From Desulfobacteraceae bacterium (GTDB lineage Bacteria > Desulfobacterota > Desulfobacteria > Desulfobacterales > Desulfosarcinaceae), in assembly GCA_027031325.1 (NCBI GenBank), contig JALVRI010000138.1, forward strand, positions 200 through 6,438: a DNA stretch of 6,239 nt, in the 5' to 3' direction. The notes below the pieces were generated by a model. It did no database searches and was not told the DNA's origin. It saw nothing but the letters and a program-made list of their open reading frames with translations. This document shows, piece by piece, positions 1-6,239 of the stretch (its first letter is position 1; each line of letters opens with the position of its first letter). The translations under genes and the position numbers were made by a program.

Positions 1-578
1 GGGTAAAACATTTCCAGAACGCCCTGCAGAGCGCCATAGGTGTATTGAAAGAAGGCTCCCACGTCGATCTGGGAGTTGTCCGGCAGCTGGAGTGGAATGA
101 CGATGTGAATCTCCAGCGCAGCGAAAAAATCGCCATCGAGGCCGATCAGGAGAAACTTGTACGCTACTACCAAACCATCCGGGATAAACTGGGTCAAAAG
201 GTCCAGCTGACCCAAAAGGGCATCAAGATAACCCTGGAAGATGATTTGATGTTCCCGGCGGCCAGCGCCGGCCTGACCCCGGCCGGCAGGAAGATGCTGG
301 ACAGGATTTGCACAATGCTGAAACAGACAAATCTCTATGTCCGGATCGAGGGGCACACCGACAATTCGCCCATTGCCACCCGGAAATTCCCCTCCAACTG
401 GGAACTATCGACGGCAAGGGCGGTAAACGTTGTCAAGTACCTGATAAAAAAAGGTATTGAACCTAGGAGGTTGTCTGCCGCCGGGTACGGCGCCGTCAAG
501 CCCGTGGCGCCCAACTTTTCAGCGTCCGGACGCGCCAGGAACAGGAGAGTCGAGATAGTGCTCAGTCCAACTCTTTGA
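1..578 (+). CDS. motB: Flagellar motor stator protein MotB, C-terminal part (5' truncated by window edge)
   Basis: MotB pairs with MotA in the inner membrane to form the ion-driven stator and anchors it to peptidoglycan. The reading frame is open from base 3 to the window edge, so this is the last 191 residues. The N-terminal membrane helix and its ion-binding Asp lie upstream, outside the window. The first visible residues (FQNALQSAIGVLKEG) fit the stretch that follows the MotB membrane/plug segment. The OmpA-like peptidoglycan-binding domain covers the C-terminal half: an IEGHTDNSPI motif (His-Thr-Asp at 354-362), an SNWELSTARA helix, RLSAAGYG, and a closing RARNRRVEIVL (from about 531) with the Arg/Asn residues expected to contact diaminopimelate. 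An ATG/TTG-type start near 45 would remove conserved sequence and is not the true start. fliL follows 39 bp downstream. A MotB paralogue is possible, but the flagellar neighbours make the stator role likely. Confidence 0.93.
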   Translation, partial: VKHFQNALQSAIGVLKEGSHVDLGVVRQLEWNDDVNLQRSEKIAIEADQEKLVRYYQTIRDKLGQKVQLTQKGIKITLEDDLMFPAASAGLTPAGRKMLDRICTMLKQTNLYVRIEGHTDNSPIATRKFPSNWELSTARAVNVVKYLIKKGIEPRRLSAAGYGAVKPVAPNFSASGRARNRRVEIVLSPTL

Positions 579-604
579 GTCGAGGGGTGGGACAATTTAC
601 AATA

Positions 605-610
605 GGGAGG
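605..610 (+). promoter_or_regulatory. Ribosome binding site of fliL
   Basis: GGGAGG lies 7 bases before the fliL ATG at 618. It is the purine-rich match to the 16S 3' end and supports that start over the out-of-frame ATG at 613, which reaches a stop after a few codons. Confidence 0.7.
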
Positions 611-617
611 CTATGAC

Positions 618-1085
618 ATGTCTAGTAAAATGTTGATAATTATTTTGGCCGTGGTTGTGCTGCTCATGGCAGTTATGGGTGCCGGGTTCTTCCTGATGTG
701 GAACAAAATGTCGGCTGCGGTGGCCCAGGTCCAGACCGCAGCCGAGCCTGCCGAGGAAGAAAAAGCCGTTGAGGAAGATACCTTCGGTCCCCTCTATAAA
801 CTTGACACCATGATTGTCAACCTGGCCGACAAAGGCGGAAAGCGGTATTTACGGGTGACAATGGAGCTTGAATTGTCATCGCCGGAGACCGTGGCCGAGA
901 TCGAAAAACGAATGGCCATGATCAGGGACGGCATCCTGATGATTCTGCCCACAAAGACCTATGCCGAAATCAGTACCACAGAGGGCAAGATAGCTCTTCG
1001 CAACCAAATCATGGCCAAGATAAATGAAATGTTGAACACCGGAAGTGTGAAAAACATATACTTCACCGAATTTGTCGTCCAGTAG
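618..1085 (+). CDS. fliL: Flagellar basal body-associated protein FliL
   Basis: FliL is a single-pass inner-membrane protein that surrounds or stabilises the stator units and supports motor torque. The 155-residue product is the same size as enterobacterial FliL. Residues about 4-28 form one strongly hydrophobic membrane helix after a very short cytoplasmic tail. An acidic Ala/Glu-rich linker follows (about 38-56). The periplasmic domain then starts with LYKLDTMIVNLAD and RYLRVTMELEL, continues with a helix containing AEIEKRMAMIRDGILMIL, and ends in the typical IYFTEFVVQ. No signal cleavage site is visible, so it probably stays anchored. It lies 39 bp after motB and 12 bp before fliM, matching its role between stator and rotor. 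The start has a good Shine-Dalgarno. Confidence 0.95.
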   Translation: MSSKMLIIILAVVVLLMAVMGAGFFLMWNKMSAAVAQVQTAAEPAEEEKAVEEDTFGPLYKLDTMIVNLADKGGKRYLRVTMELELSSPETVAEIEKRMAMIRDGILMILPTKTYAEISTTEGKIALRNQIMAKINEMLNTGSVKNIYFTEFVVQ

Positions 1086-1097
1086 GTTGGAATCGAG

Positions 1098-2081
1098 ATG
1101 GCCGAGCAGATTCTATCACAGGAAGAAATCGATGCCCTGCTCAACGCAATGGACAGGGGAGAAGTCGATCTAGATGAAGAGGGCGATAAGGAGGAAAGCT
1201 ATGAGGTAAAGGCCTACGACCTTACCGCCCAGGCCCTGACCCTCCGGGATCAGTTCGATGCCCTCGATGAAGTATACGACAAATTCGTAAACATCCTGAA
1301 TTCATCCCTGTCTTCTTCATTGCAACGCACCATCGGGGTAAAATTGGCATCCAAGGAAATAGTGAAGTTTGGTGAATTTCTCCAGGCTTTCGCCAATCCG
1401 ACGGGCTTTGCGATCTATTCCATGGAGCCGCTGATCGGTTCGGCCCTAATGGCCCTGGAACCCAAGCTAGGATTCTCGATGATTGACTGCATGTTCGGGG
1501 GAGAGGGAAAACCACTGCCCAAGATAAGAGAATTTACAGAGATAGAAAAGCACATGCTGGGCAAGATCTATCAAATCGTACTTCATGACCTGGAACTGGC
1601 CTGGAAGGTTGCCTACGCGATAAAAATCAGCATCAAGAAGACCGAGACCAAGCCTGAATTCGTCAACCTGGTGGGGCCCAGCGACTTGGTGCTTACTTTC
1701 GTATTTGAGATCAGCGGGGAGCAATTCAGCGGCAATATTCATGTCTGCACCCCGTATCTGATGCTTGAACCGATCAAGGACCGGCTTTCTTCGCGCTACC
1801 TGAGGGAAAAAGACCGTGCCCACGTCTTTCGCAACCAATTGACCAAGTTGCTCAAGGACACCAGTGTCAACCTTGTCGCCGAACTGGGGCAAACAACTTG
1901 TTCCATCAGGGATATCCTCGAACTCGAGGTGGGAGACGTGGTCAAGCTGCCCACCGGACCGAAAGAGCCGGTCCTGATCAATGTTGAGAAAGTTCCCAAG
2001 TACTTCGGCATGCCGGGAGTCATCAACGGCAGCCGGGCCGTCAAAATCACAGGACTCATTCACAACAACGATGGAGAATAG
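1098..2081 (+). CDS. fliM: Flagellar motor switch protein FliM
   Basis: FliM is the middle protein of the cytoplasmic C-ring. It binds phosphorylated CheY and switches the direction of rotation. The 327-residue length is normal. The N-terminus carries the CheY-binding motif (LSQEEIDALL, residues 6-15), followed by an acidic linker to about 35. The CheC-like middle domain runs from about 40 to 230 and includes the GGEG motif (134-137, the family's GGXG turn), LASKEIVKFGEF and PTGFAIYSMEPLIG. The C-terminal SpoA domain (about 245-320) contains LGQTTCSIRDILELEVGDVVKL and ends in RAVKITGLI. The Shine-Dalgarno is weak (AGG at 1084-1086, inside or next to the fliL stop), suggesting it may depend on translation of fliL. 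The gap to fliN is 2 bp. Confidence 0.96.
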   Translation: MAEQILSQEEIDALLNAMDRGEVDLDEEGDKEESYEVKAYDLTAQALTLRDQFDALDEVYDKFVNILNSSLSSSLQRTIGVKLASKEIVKFGEFLQAFANPTGFAIYSMEPLIGSALMALEPKLGFSMIDCMFGGEGKPLPKIREFTEIEKHMLGKIYQIVLHDLELAWKVAYAIKISIKKTETKPEFVNLVGPSDLVLTFVFEISGEQFSGNIHVCTPYLMLEPIKDRLSSRYLREKDRAHVFRNQLTKLLKDTSVNLVAELGQTTCSIRDILELEVGDVVKLPTGPKEPVLINVEKVPKYFGMPGVINGSRAVKITGLIHNNDGE

Positions 2082-2083
2082 AG

Positions 2084-2497
2084 ATGTCGACCGAAGACAG
2101 GATGGATGAAGCTTCACAAAAAGATTCCGGCCAAAGCGGACAGGATGACTCCGCCCAAGAACCGGAAGCCGCTCCTGGGGCAGGAGACAAAGAGTTTGCT
2201 TTCAACAACCTGGAGGGCAAAGAGGCGATTCAAGCTGAAAGGGACCTTGATTTTATCCTGGACATACCGCTGGAAATTACGGTTGAGCTCGGCCGGACCA
2301 AAATGTTGATCAACGACCTGCTTAAACTGGGCCAGGGATCGATCATCGAACTGTCCAAGGCGGCCGGAGAAACCCTGGAAATCCTGGCCAATAACCGCCT
2401 CATAGCCAAGGGTGACGTGGTGGTGGTCAACGACAAGTACGGTATCCGCCTGACAGAGGTCATAAGCACGGTAAAACGACTGGAGCAACTGAAATGA
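2084..2497 (+). CDS. fliN: Flagellar motor switch protein FliN
   Basis: FliN forms the base of the C-ring with FliM and helps dock export cargo complexes (FliH/FliI). The 137-residue product matches the usual size of proteobacterial FliN. Residues 1-50 are a low-complexity, acidic, Ser/Gln/Glu/Asp-rich segment, probably disordered. The SpoA domain occupies about 54-130, starting LDFILDIPLEITVELGRTKM and including LLKLGQGSIIELSK, GETLEILANNRLIAKGDVVV and YGIRLTEVIS. There is no CheC phosphatase-like domain, so it is FliN and not FliY. The start at 2084 is supported by GGAG at 2073-2076, within the end of fliM; the in-frame ATG at 2102 is a less likely alternative. The stop overlaps the fliO start in ATGA. 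Confidence 0.95.
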   Translation: MSTEDRMDEASQKDSGQSGQDDSAQEPEAAPGAGDKEFAFNNLEGKEAIQAERDLDFILDIPLEITVELGRTKMLINDLLKLGQGSIIELSKAAGETLEILANNRLIAKGDVVVVNDKYGIRLTEVISTVKRLEQLK

Positions 2498-2901
2498 ATC
2501 CCGTACCGGATTTGGGTTTTTCCTTGATCAAGATTTCGGCCTCCCTGGCCGTTGTGATCGGTATTGTCCTGCTGCTGAGCCGCTGGATGAAGGGTGGAAG
2601 GTTCGGCCAGGGCCTGGTTTCCAACATGAACCTTAAGATGCTTGGTGCCATCCCCCTGGGGGTGAAAAAATCCATCGCCCTGGTCAAAGTCGCAGACAGG
2701 GTCCTGGTTGTAGCCGTCGGGACGGAAAGGATTCAGTTGCTGGATACGATCAGGGACAGTCAACAGATAGCCAAGCTCGAAAACCAGGCTCCAAGCAAAA
2801 CGAACTGTTTCGGCAAGCATCTGAAAAAGTTTCTCAAGCAGGGCGGCCCGGCTCCGGGGATCGAAGAATTCAGACATCCGGACGATATGCAGGTGCAATG
2901 A
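2494..2901 (+). CDS. fliO: Flagellar biosynthesis protein FliO
   Basis: FliO is a small membrane protein that helps FliP assemble into the export gate and is the least conserved member of the set. The 135-residue product has one membrane helix at about 11-30, followed by a Trp/Lys/Arg-rich boundary (SRWMKGGRFG). A short cytoplasmic domain follows with the typical pattern MLGAIPLGVKKSIALVKVADRVLVVAVG and RIQLLDTI (about 49-86). The last 45 residues are polar and poorly conserved in appearance. The call rests on this pattern plus its position between fliN and fliP. It overlaps fliN by 4 bases (ATGA) with GGAG at 2482-2485, and overlaps fliP the same way, so translational coupling on both sides is likely. 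Confidence 0.88.
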   Translation: MNPVPDLGFSLIKISASLAVVIGIVLLLSRWMKGGRFGQGLVSNMNLKMLGAIPLGVKKSIALVKVADRVLVVAVGTERIQLLDTIRDSQQIAKLENQAPSKTNCFGKHLKKFLKQGGPAPGIEEFRHPDDMQVQ

Positions 2902-3665
2902 TGAGGTTATCGACGGCAGCCATAATAGTAGCCTGTTTGACATTGATTTGCCTGATGTTTGCAGTGGCCCCGGCCCGGGCTGCCGGTCCTCCGGCGTTCA
3001 TCAAGCTGGATCTTGAAAAAGGATCCGATCCGGGGCAGGTCAGCGTCGTGATGCAGATCTTTGTGCTACTCACGGTCCTTTCACTGGCCCCGGCGATCCT
3101 GATAATGCTGACATCCTTTACCAGGATAACGATCGTGCTCTCGCTCTTGCGCCAGGCCCTGGGTTCTCAACAGCTGCCGCCAAACCAAATCATCATCGGC
3201 CTGTCGCTTTTTCTGACTTTCTTCATCATGGCTCCGGTATGGCAAAAAGCCAATCAGGAGGCCTTGCAACCGTACCTGGAACGCCGGATTGATTCGGCAG
3301 AAGCCTTCAGGGCGGCCATGGAGCCCATACGCAAGTTCATGGTCCGCCAAACCAGGGAAAAGGACCTGGCCTTGATGATCGAGGTGGCCAAGTTTCCGCG
3401 GCCGAAGAACATGGATGCGGTACCCAATCATATCCTCATTCCGGCCTTTGTCATCAGCGAGCTGAAGACGGCCTTTCAAATCGGCTTTTTACTCTACCTG
3501 CCCTTTCTGATCATTGACATGGTGGTTGCCAGCGTCCTGTTGTCCATGGGCATGATGATGCTTCCGCCGGTGATGGTTTCCCTTCCATTCAAATTGATGA
3601 TTTTCGTCCTGGCCGACGGTTGGTACCTGATCGTCGGTTCACTTGTCAAAGGATTCACGGGTTGA
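2898..3665 (+). CDS. fliP: Flagellar type III export gate protein FliP
   Basis: FliP is the main subunit of the FliP5-FliQ4-FliR1 export core in the inner membrane. The 255-residue product begins with a cleavable signal peptide, which is usual for FliP: hydrophobic residues about 5-24 and an A-R-A|A cleavage site after residue 28. The first membrane region (about 50-72) leads into the family signature TSFTRITIVLSLLRQALG (72-89), then LPPNQIIIGLSLFLTFFIM. A polar loop (about 115-175) separates this from the second signature region, PAFVISELKTAFQIGFLLYLPF, and the Met-rich segment SMGMMMLPPVMVSLPFKLM (216-234), which contributes to the gate. The start is ATGATG: the first ATG overlaps the fliO stop, and the second at 2901 has slightly better spacing from AGGTG at 2891-2895. 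The two differ by one residue. Confidence 0.96.
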   Translation: MMRLSTAAIIVACLTLICLMFAVAPARAAGPPAFIKLDLEKGSDPGQVSVVMQIFVLLTVLSLAPAILIMLTSFTRITIVLSLLRQALGSQQLPPNQIIIGLSLFLTFFIMAPVWQKANQEALQPYLERRIDSAEAFRAAMEPIRKFMVRQTREKDLALMIEVAKFPRPKNMDAVPNHILIPAFVISELKTAFQIGFLLYLPFLIIDMVVASVLLSMGMMMLPPVMVSLPFKLMIFVLADGWYLIVGSLVKGFTG

Positions 3666-3668
3666 TGC

Positions 3669-3679
3669 AGGAGGAGGTG
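3669..3679 (+). promoter_or_regulatory. Strong Shine-Dalgarno that decides the fliQ start
   Basis: AGGAGGAGGTG is a tandem, near-perfect match to the anti-Shine-Dalgarno, the strongest seen in the window. It places the fliQ start at ATG 3682 and argues against the upstream in-frame TTG at 3643, which lies inside fliP. Confidence 0.85.
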
Positions 3680-3681
3680 TC

Positions 3682-3951
3682 ATGACGCCCGAATTTGTGA
3701 TCGGAATCTTCCTGGAAGCGATCAAGACCACCATTTACCTGGCCGGCCCGATCTTGGTGGTGGGACTGGTGGTAGGTATCCTGGTCAGCCTTTTCCAGGC
3801 GGCTACCCAGATAAATGAAATGACGCTGGTCTTTGTCCCCAAGATGCTGGCCGTGGCGGTGGCGGTATTGGTTTTCTTTCCCTGGATGCTGAAAATGATC
3901 ACGGCCTTTACCGAGAAACTCTTCATCAACTTGACCCTTTACATCCACTGA
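3682..3951 (+). CDS. fliQ: Flagellar type III export gate protein FliQ
   Basis: FliQ is a small two-helix membrane protein that wraps around the FliP/FliR core of the export gate. Starting at ATG 3682 gives 89 residues, the usual FliQ length. It opens with MTPEFVIGIFLEAIKTTIYL, followed by helix 1 (about 14-38), the conserved loop SLFQAATQINEMTLVFVPK (36-54), and helix 2 (about 55-75, Ala-Val repeats and FFPWML). Upstream, an in-frame TTG at 3643 would add 13 residues overlapping fliP, without family support. The gap is 16 bp after fliP and 28 bp before fliR. Confidence 0.96.
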   Translation: MTPEFVIGIFLEAIKTTIYLAGPILVVGLVVGILVSLFQAATQINEMTLVFVPKMLAVAVAVLVFFPWMLKMITAFTEKLFINLTLYIH

Positions 3952-3979
3952 AATTGGGTCCGGGAGGAAAAAAGGGATC

Positions 3980-4756
3980 ATGCTGACGTTGAGTTTTGCC
4001 CTCCGGGACTTGCAAGCCTTCCTGATGGTGCTTGCCAGGGTGGCCGCGATTTTATTCGCCATCCCCTTCCTGGAGTCTCGCAGCTTGCCCGCGATTTTCA
4101 AGGCCGGTCTGGCGGTGGCGGTCAGCATCATGGTTTTCGGTCAGGTCCGGGTGTCGCTGGTATCTTTCCCCACCTCTGTGATGGGCCTTTTTCTGGCCGT
4201 CGCCGGCGAAGTACTTTTCGGCCTGGCGATCGGGTTCATGGTCAAGCTAATTTTTACCGGTTTCCAGCTTGCAGGACAGCTGGCCGGTTTCCAGATGGGT
4301 TTTGCGATCGCCAACGTGGTCGACCCGGCCTCGAGCCTTCAAATACCGATCCTGGCCCAGTTCTTGAACCTCTTCGCCCTCCTGATTTTCCTGGTGACCG
4401 ACATGCACTACTGGTTCTTCAAGGCCCTGGTGGACAGTTTCCGGGTAGTTGCGCCTATGCAGCAGGGCTTTGAGCCCGGCCTGGCCAAGCCGATCCTCCA
4501 AGCCGCCTCGGGCATGTTTATCATCGCCCTCAAAGTAGGCGCCCCGGTTATCGCGGCCCTGATCCTTACCCACGTGGCCCTTGGACTGATGGCACGCACG
4601 GTGCCCCAGATGCAGGTATTCATCGTGGCGATGCCACTGCAAATAGCTGTCGGAATCATCTTTCTGGGATTGAGCCTTCCCTTTTGGGCGACATACATGA
4701 AGGACCTGTTCGGCAAAGTTGGACAGACCATGTTGAATTTATTGGGGCTATTTTGA
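3980..4756 (+). CDS. fliR: Flagellar type III export gate protein FliR
   Basis: FliR is the single-copy subunit that completes the FliP/FliQ export core and contacts FlhB. The 258-residue product is of normal length and almost wholly hydrophobic with several membrane helices (about 12-30, 40-60, 66-95, 125-148, 178-205, 215-236). Family features include LARVAAILFAIPFLESRSLP (18-37), the glycine/glutamine-rich GFQLAGQLAGFQMGFAIANVVDP (94-116), and the conserved cytoplasmic loop ARTVPQMQVFIVAMPLQIAVG (205-225). The start at 3980 leaves the usual short N-terminus before the first helix. A GGGAGG at 3962-3967 is rather far (12 bases), while GGGA at 3974-3977 is close; the ribosome site is therefore imperfect but adequate. 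flhB begins 21 bp downstream. Confidence 0.95.
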   Translation: MLTLSFALRDLQAFLMVLARVAAILFAIPFLESRSLPAIFKAGLAVAVSIMVFGQVRVSLVSFPTSVMGLFLAVAGEVLFGLAIGFMVKLIFTGFQLAGQLAGFQMGFAIANVVDPASSLQIPILAQFLNLFALLIFLVTDMHYWFFKALVDSFRVVAPMQQGFEPGLAKPILQAASGMFIIALKVGAPVIAALILTHVALGLMARTVPQMQVFIVAMPLQIAVGIIFLGLSLPFWATYMKDLFGKVGQTMLNLLGLF

Positions 4757-4777
4757 CCGGCGGGACAGGGGTAAAAG

Positions 4778-5860
4778 ATGTCGGCAGGGTATGATCAGGA
4801 CAAAACGGAACCGGCGACACCCAAGAAGAGGCAGGATGCCCGCAAGAAAGGCCAGGTAGCCCTTACCCGGGAAATCCCGACGGTCATGATCCTGTTCAGC
4901 GGGCTGATCTTCTTCATGTGGGCAGGAAGCTGGTTTTTCGACAATTTGGTGGCCTTTACCCGCGAGCAGTTCCAGGCCCTGGCCAACCTGGACCTGAACA
5001 CCAGCAACACCACCACCTTGCTTTGGAACATCTTTTACCGCGTTGTACCGTTGATCCTGCCGCTGATGCTGGCGGTTGCCATTGCCGGTGTCATCGGCAA
5101 CGTGGCCCAGGTGGGTTTTCTGATCACCGGCGAGTCCCTTACTCCCAAACTCGACAAATTGAACCCCCTCAACGGAATCAAACGTCTCTTTTCTATTCGA
5201 TCCCTGGCCGAACTGGTCAAATCCATCCTCAAGGTCATAATTATCGGCACGGTGGGAGCGCTGGCCCTGCGAGCTTTCGTTGACCAGGTACCGGCCCTCG
5301 TGCTGCTCGATGTCGGTGGATTTCTGGGATTCATAGGCCGGGGTGCCTTCAGGCTCTGCCTCTATACGGGGTTGGTGCTCATCGTGTTGGCGGCTGCCGA
5401 TTACGTCTTTCAACGATGGCAGCATGAACGTGACTTGCGGATGACCAAGCAGGAAGTAAAAGACGAGTACAAACAAAGGGAAGGTGATCCGATGGTAAAG
5501 TCGCGAATTCGTTCCGCCCAGCGCGAAATGGCCATGCGCCGAATGATGGCCGCTGCTGCCGAGGCGACAGTGGTCATTACCAACCCGACCCATTTGGCCG
5601 TAGCCCTCAAATACGACGGCCGGCTGCCGGCTCCCCAGGTGGTGGCAAAAGGGGCCGGCCACGTGGCCGAACGGATAAAGGCCGTGGCCAGGGAAAACAA
5701 TGTTCCCGTGGTTGAGCAGAAACCCCTGGCGCGGGCTCTTTTCGCCATGGTCGAAATCGATCAATACATACCGGCCGAGTTGTACCGCGCGGTGGCCGAA
5801 GTCCTGGCTTACGTCTATCGTCTCCGCCAGGTTTCATCCCCTGACACGGCGAATATTTGA
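4778..5860 (+). CDS. flhB: Flagellar type III export specificity-switch protein FlhB
   Basis: FlhB sits beside the export gate and switches secretion from rod/hook to filament proteins after cleaving itself. The 360-residue product starts with the typical DKTEPATPKKRQDARKKGQV (8-27). Four membrane helices follow (about 33-53, 88-116, 146-170, 190-210), with the conserved loop FLITGESLTPKLDKLNPLNGI between the second and third. The cytoplasmic linker contains MTKQEVKDEYKQREGDP. The autocleavage motif Asn-Pro-Thr-His is intact at residues 269-272 (bases 5582-5593), the same numbering as in Salmonella FlhB. The C-terminal domain continues with HLAVALKYD, AERIKAVARENNVPVVE and PLARALF, and ends about 20 residues shorter than enterobacterial FlhB. 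The flagellar neighbours (MotB, FliL, FliO) exclude an injectisome homologue. AGGGG at 4767-4771 is the likely ribosome site. Confidence 0.96.
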   Translation: MSAGYDQDKTEPATPKKRQDARKKGQVALTREIPTVMILFSGLIFFMWAGSWFFDNLVAFTREQFQALANLDLNTSNTTTLLWNIFYRVVPLILPLMLAVAIAGVIGNVAQVGFLITGESLTPKLDKLNPLNGIKRLFSIRSLAELVKSILKVIIIGTVGALALRAFVDQVPALVLLDVGGFLGFIGRGAFRLCLYTGLVLIVLAAADYVFQRWQHERDLRMTKQEVKDEYKQREGDPMVKSRIRSAQREMAMRRMMAAAAEATVVITNPTHLAVALKYDGRLPAPQVVAKGAGHVAERIKAVARENNVPVVEQKPLARALFAMVEIDQYIPAELYRAVAEVLAYVYRLRQVSSPDTANI

Positions 5861-6049
5861 CGCCCCTGACAAAATATCACTCGACACAAGAAGGACAGGC
5901 GGGCGGGGTTTGTGTTTCCAGGTGGATAATACCCATGGGATCAAATAGTTAGGTGGAAACAGGATAGGCTGATTTCAAAATCCGGCACCAGGCATGGAAT
6001 GTGCAAAAACAATGGCTGCAGACTCTGACAACAAGAAGATGGGAATGCC
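5861..6049. other. Intergenic region between flhB and flhA, 189 bp
   Basis: This is the only non-coding stretch over 40 bp in the window. I see no tRNA, no convincing Rho-independent terminator (no GC stem followed by a T run) and no riboswitch core I can recognise. It contains an imperfect, widely spaced inverted repeat (ACACAA 5884-5889 / TTGTGT 5910-5915), an 8-bp palindrome CCCATGGG (5932-5939), and a GATAAT hexamer at 5925-5930 resembling a -10 box but without a good -35 at 17 bp. A 15-codon open frame at 6012-6059 overlaps the flhA start. An internal flhA promoter or leader is possible but not shown. Confidence 0.5.
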
Positions 6050-6239
6050 ATGGAGCTAGCAGAGGTAAAAATAGGATCAGGAAAACTCGCGCAGATTCTA
6101 GACAATACCGACATTTTCATGGGATTTGCCGCCATGTGCATCCTGATGGTGATGGTGATTCCCATTCCGCCGGCGCTGCTCGATCTTTTCCTGACTTTCA
6201 ATATTACCTTTGCCCTGGTGATCCTGCTGGTGGGTATGT
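6050..6239 (+). CDS. flhA: Flagellar type III export gate protein FlhA, N-terminal part (3' truncated by window edge)
   Basis: FlhA forms the nonameric ring of the flagellar export apparatus; its C-terminal domain (outside the window) receives chaperone-substrate complexes. The first 63 codons are present. After a polar segment (MELAEVKIGSGKLAQILDN), membrane helix 1 (about 21-37) leads into the family's conserved VMVIPIPPALLDLFLTFNI region (34-52), and helix 2 begins at about 53. The ATG at 6050 is the first possible start after an in-frame TGA at 6026-6028. Its ribosome site is modest (GGGA at 6041-6044). The Pro-rich turn and the position after flhB make the identity secure despite the short fragment. 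Confidence 0.93.
   Translation, partial: MELAEVKIGSGKLAQILDNTDIFMGFAAMCILMVMVIPIPPALLDLFLTFNITFALVILLVGM

Noticed and set aside
1467..2117. Minus-strand open frame of 216 codons opposite fliM
   Set aside because: Antisense to the conserved fliM SpoA and CheC-like regions, and with no recognisable domain in its translation.
2230..2943. Minus-strand open frame of 237 codons spanning fliN, fliO and the start of fliP
   Set aside because: It crosses three well-supported genes and shows no protein-family signal, so it is a shadow frame.
3643..3681. Upstream TTG start extending FliQ by 13 residues
   Set aside because: It lies inside fliP and has no family support. The strong AGGAGGAGGTG at 3669-3679 and the 89-residue family length point to ATG 3682.
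4748..5764. Long open frame (338 codons) on the minus strand opposite flhB
   Set aside because: It is fully antisense to a clear flhB, its translation is His/Gln/Gly-rich without any recognisable domain, and it has no supporting ribosome site. It is a by-product of G/C-ending codon use in flhB.
5884..5915. Inverted repeat ACACAA/TTGTGT after flhB as a possible terminator
   Set aside because: The stem is only 6 bp, A/T-rich, with a 20-base loop and no following run of T, so it is not a credible intrinsic terminator.
5700..5948. Plus-strand open frame running from within flhB into the intergenic gap
   Set aside because: Most of it overlaps the conserved C-terminal domain of flhB in another frame, and the remainder shows no protein-like pattern or ribosome site.
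5981..6005. Possible sigma-54 element (GGCACCAGGCATGG) before flhA
   Set aside because: The GG-N10-GC spacing fails: the bases at the -12 position are GG, and no TTGC-like element is present.

Overview
The window is a continuous, plus-strand run of core flagellar genes: the 3' part of motB, then fliL, fliM, fliN, fliO, fliP, fliQ, fliR and flhB, ending in the first 63 codons of flhA. Almost all of the DNA is coding. All ten genes are recognisable from their translations and none looks broken, fused or transferred. I found no RNA gene, mobile element, CRISPR array or clear terminator, and no sign of an undescribed system. This is an ordinary, well-conserved motility locus.

Organism: a motile, diderm (Gram-negative type) bacterium is most likely. 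MotB carries a peptidoglycan-binding OmpA-like domain. The rotor protein after FliM is a short FliN, not the long CheC-containing FliY usual in many Firmicutes, and no cheY follows it. The order motB-fliL-fliM-fliN-fliO-fliP-fliQ-fliR-flhB-flhA, with a preference for G/C-ending codons, resembles Desulfobacterota/deltaproteobacterial flagellar clusters. That assignment is inference from gene order and protein style, not from a database search.

Layout: 1-578 is the stator protein MotB (5' end outside the window). 618-1085 is FliL, which works next to the stator. 1098-2497 holds FliM and FliN, the C-ring switch proteins. 2494-5860 holds the membrane part of the flagellar type III export gate (FliO, FliP, FliQ, FliR, FlhB). 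After a 189-bp non-coding gap, FlhA, the main export-gate channel protein, starts at 6050 and runs off the end.

How they work together: FliP, FliQ and FliR form the export core, with FliO as assembly helper. FlhB sets substrate specificity through NPTH self-cleavage, and FlhA forms the export ring. FliM/FliN form the cytoplasmic ring that receives the chemotaxis signal and rotates against MotA/MotB, with FliL supporting the stator. From motB to flhB the gaps are 39 bp or less, and fliN/fliO/fliP overlap by ATGA, so these genes are probably co-transcribed and partly translationally coupled. The only sizeable gap, flhB-flhA, is the one place in the window where extra regulation would easily fit.
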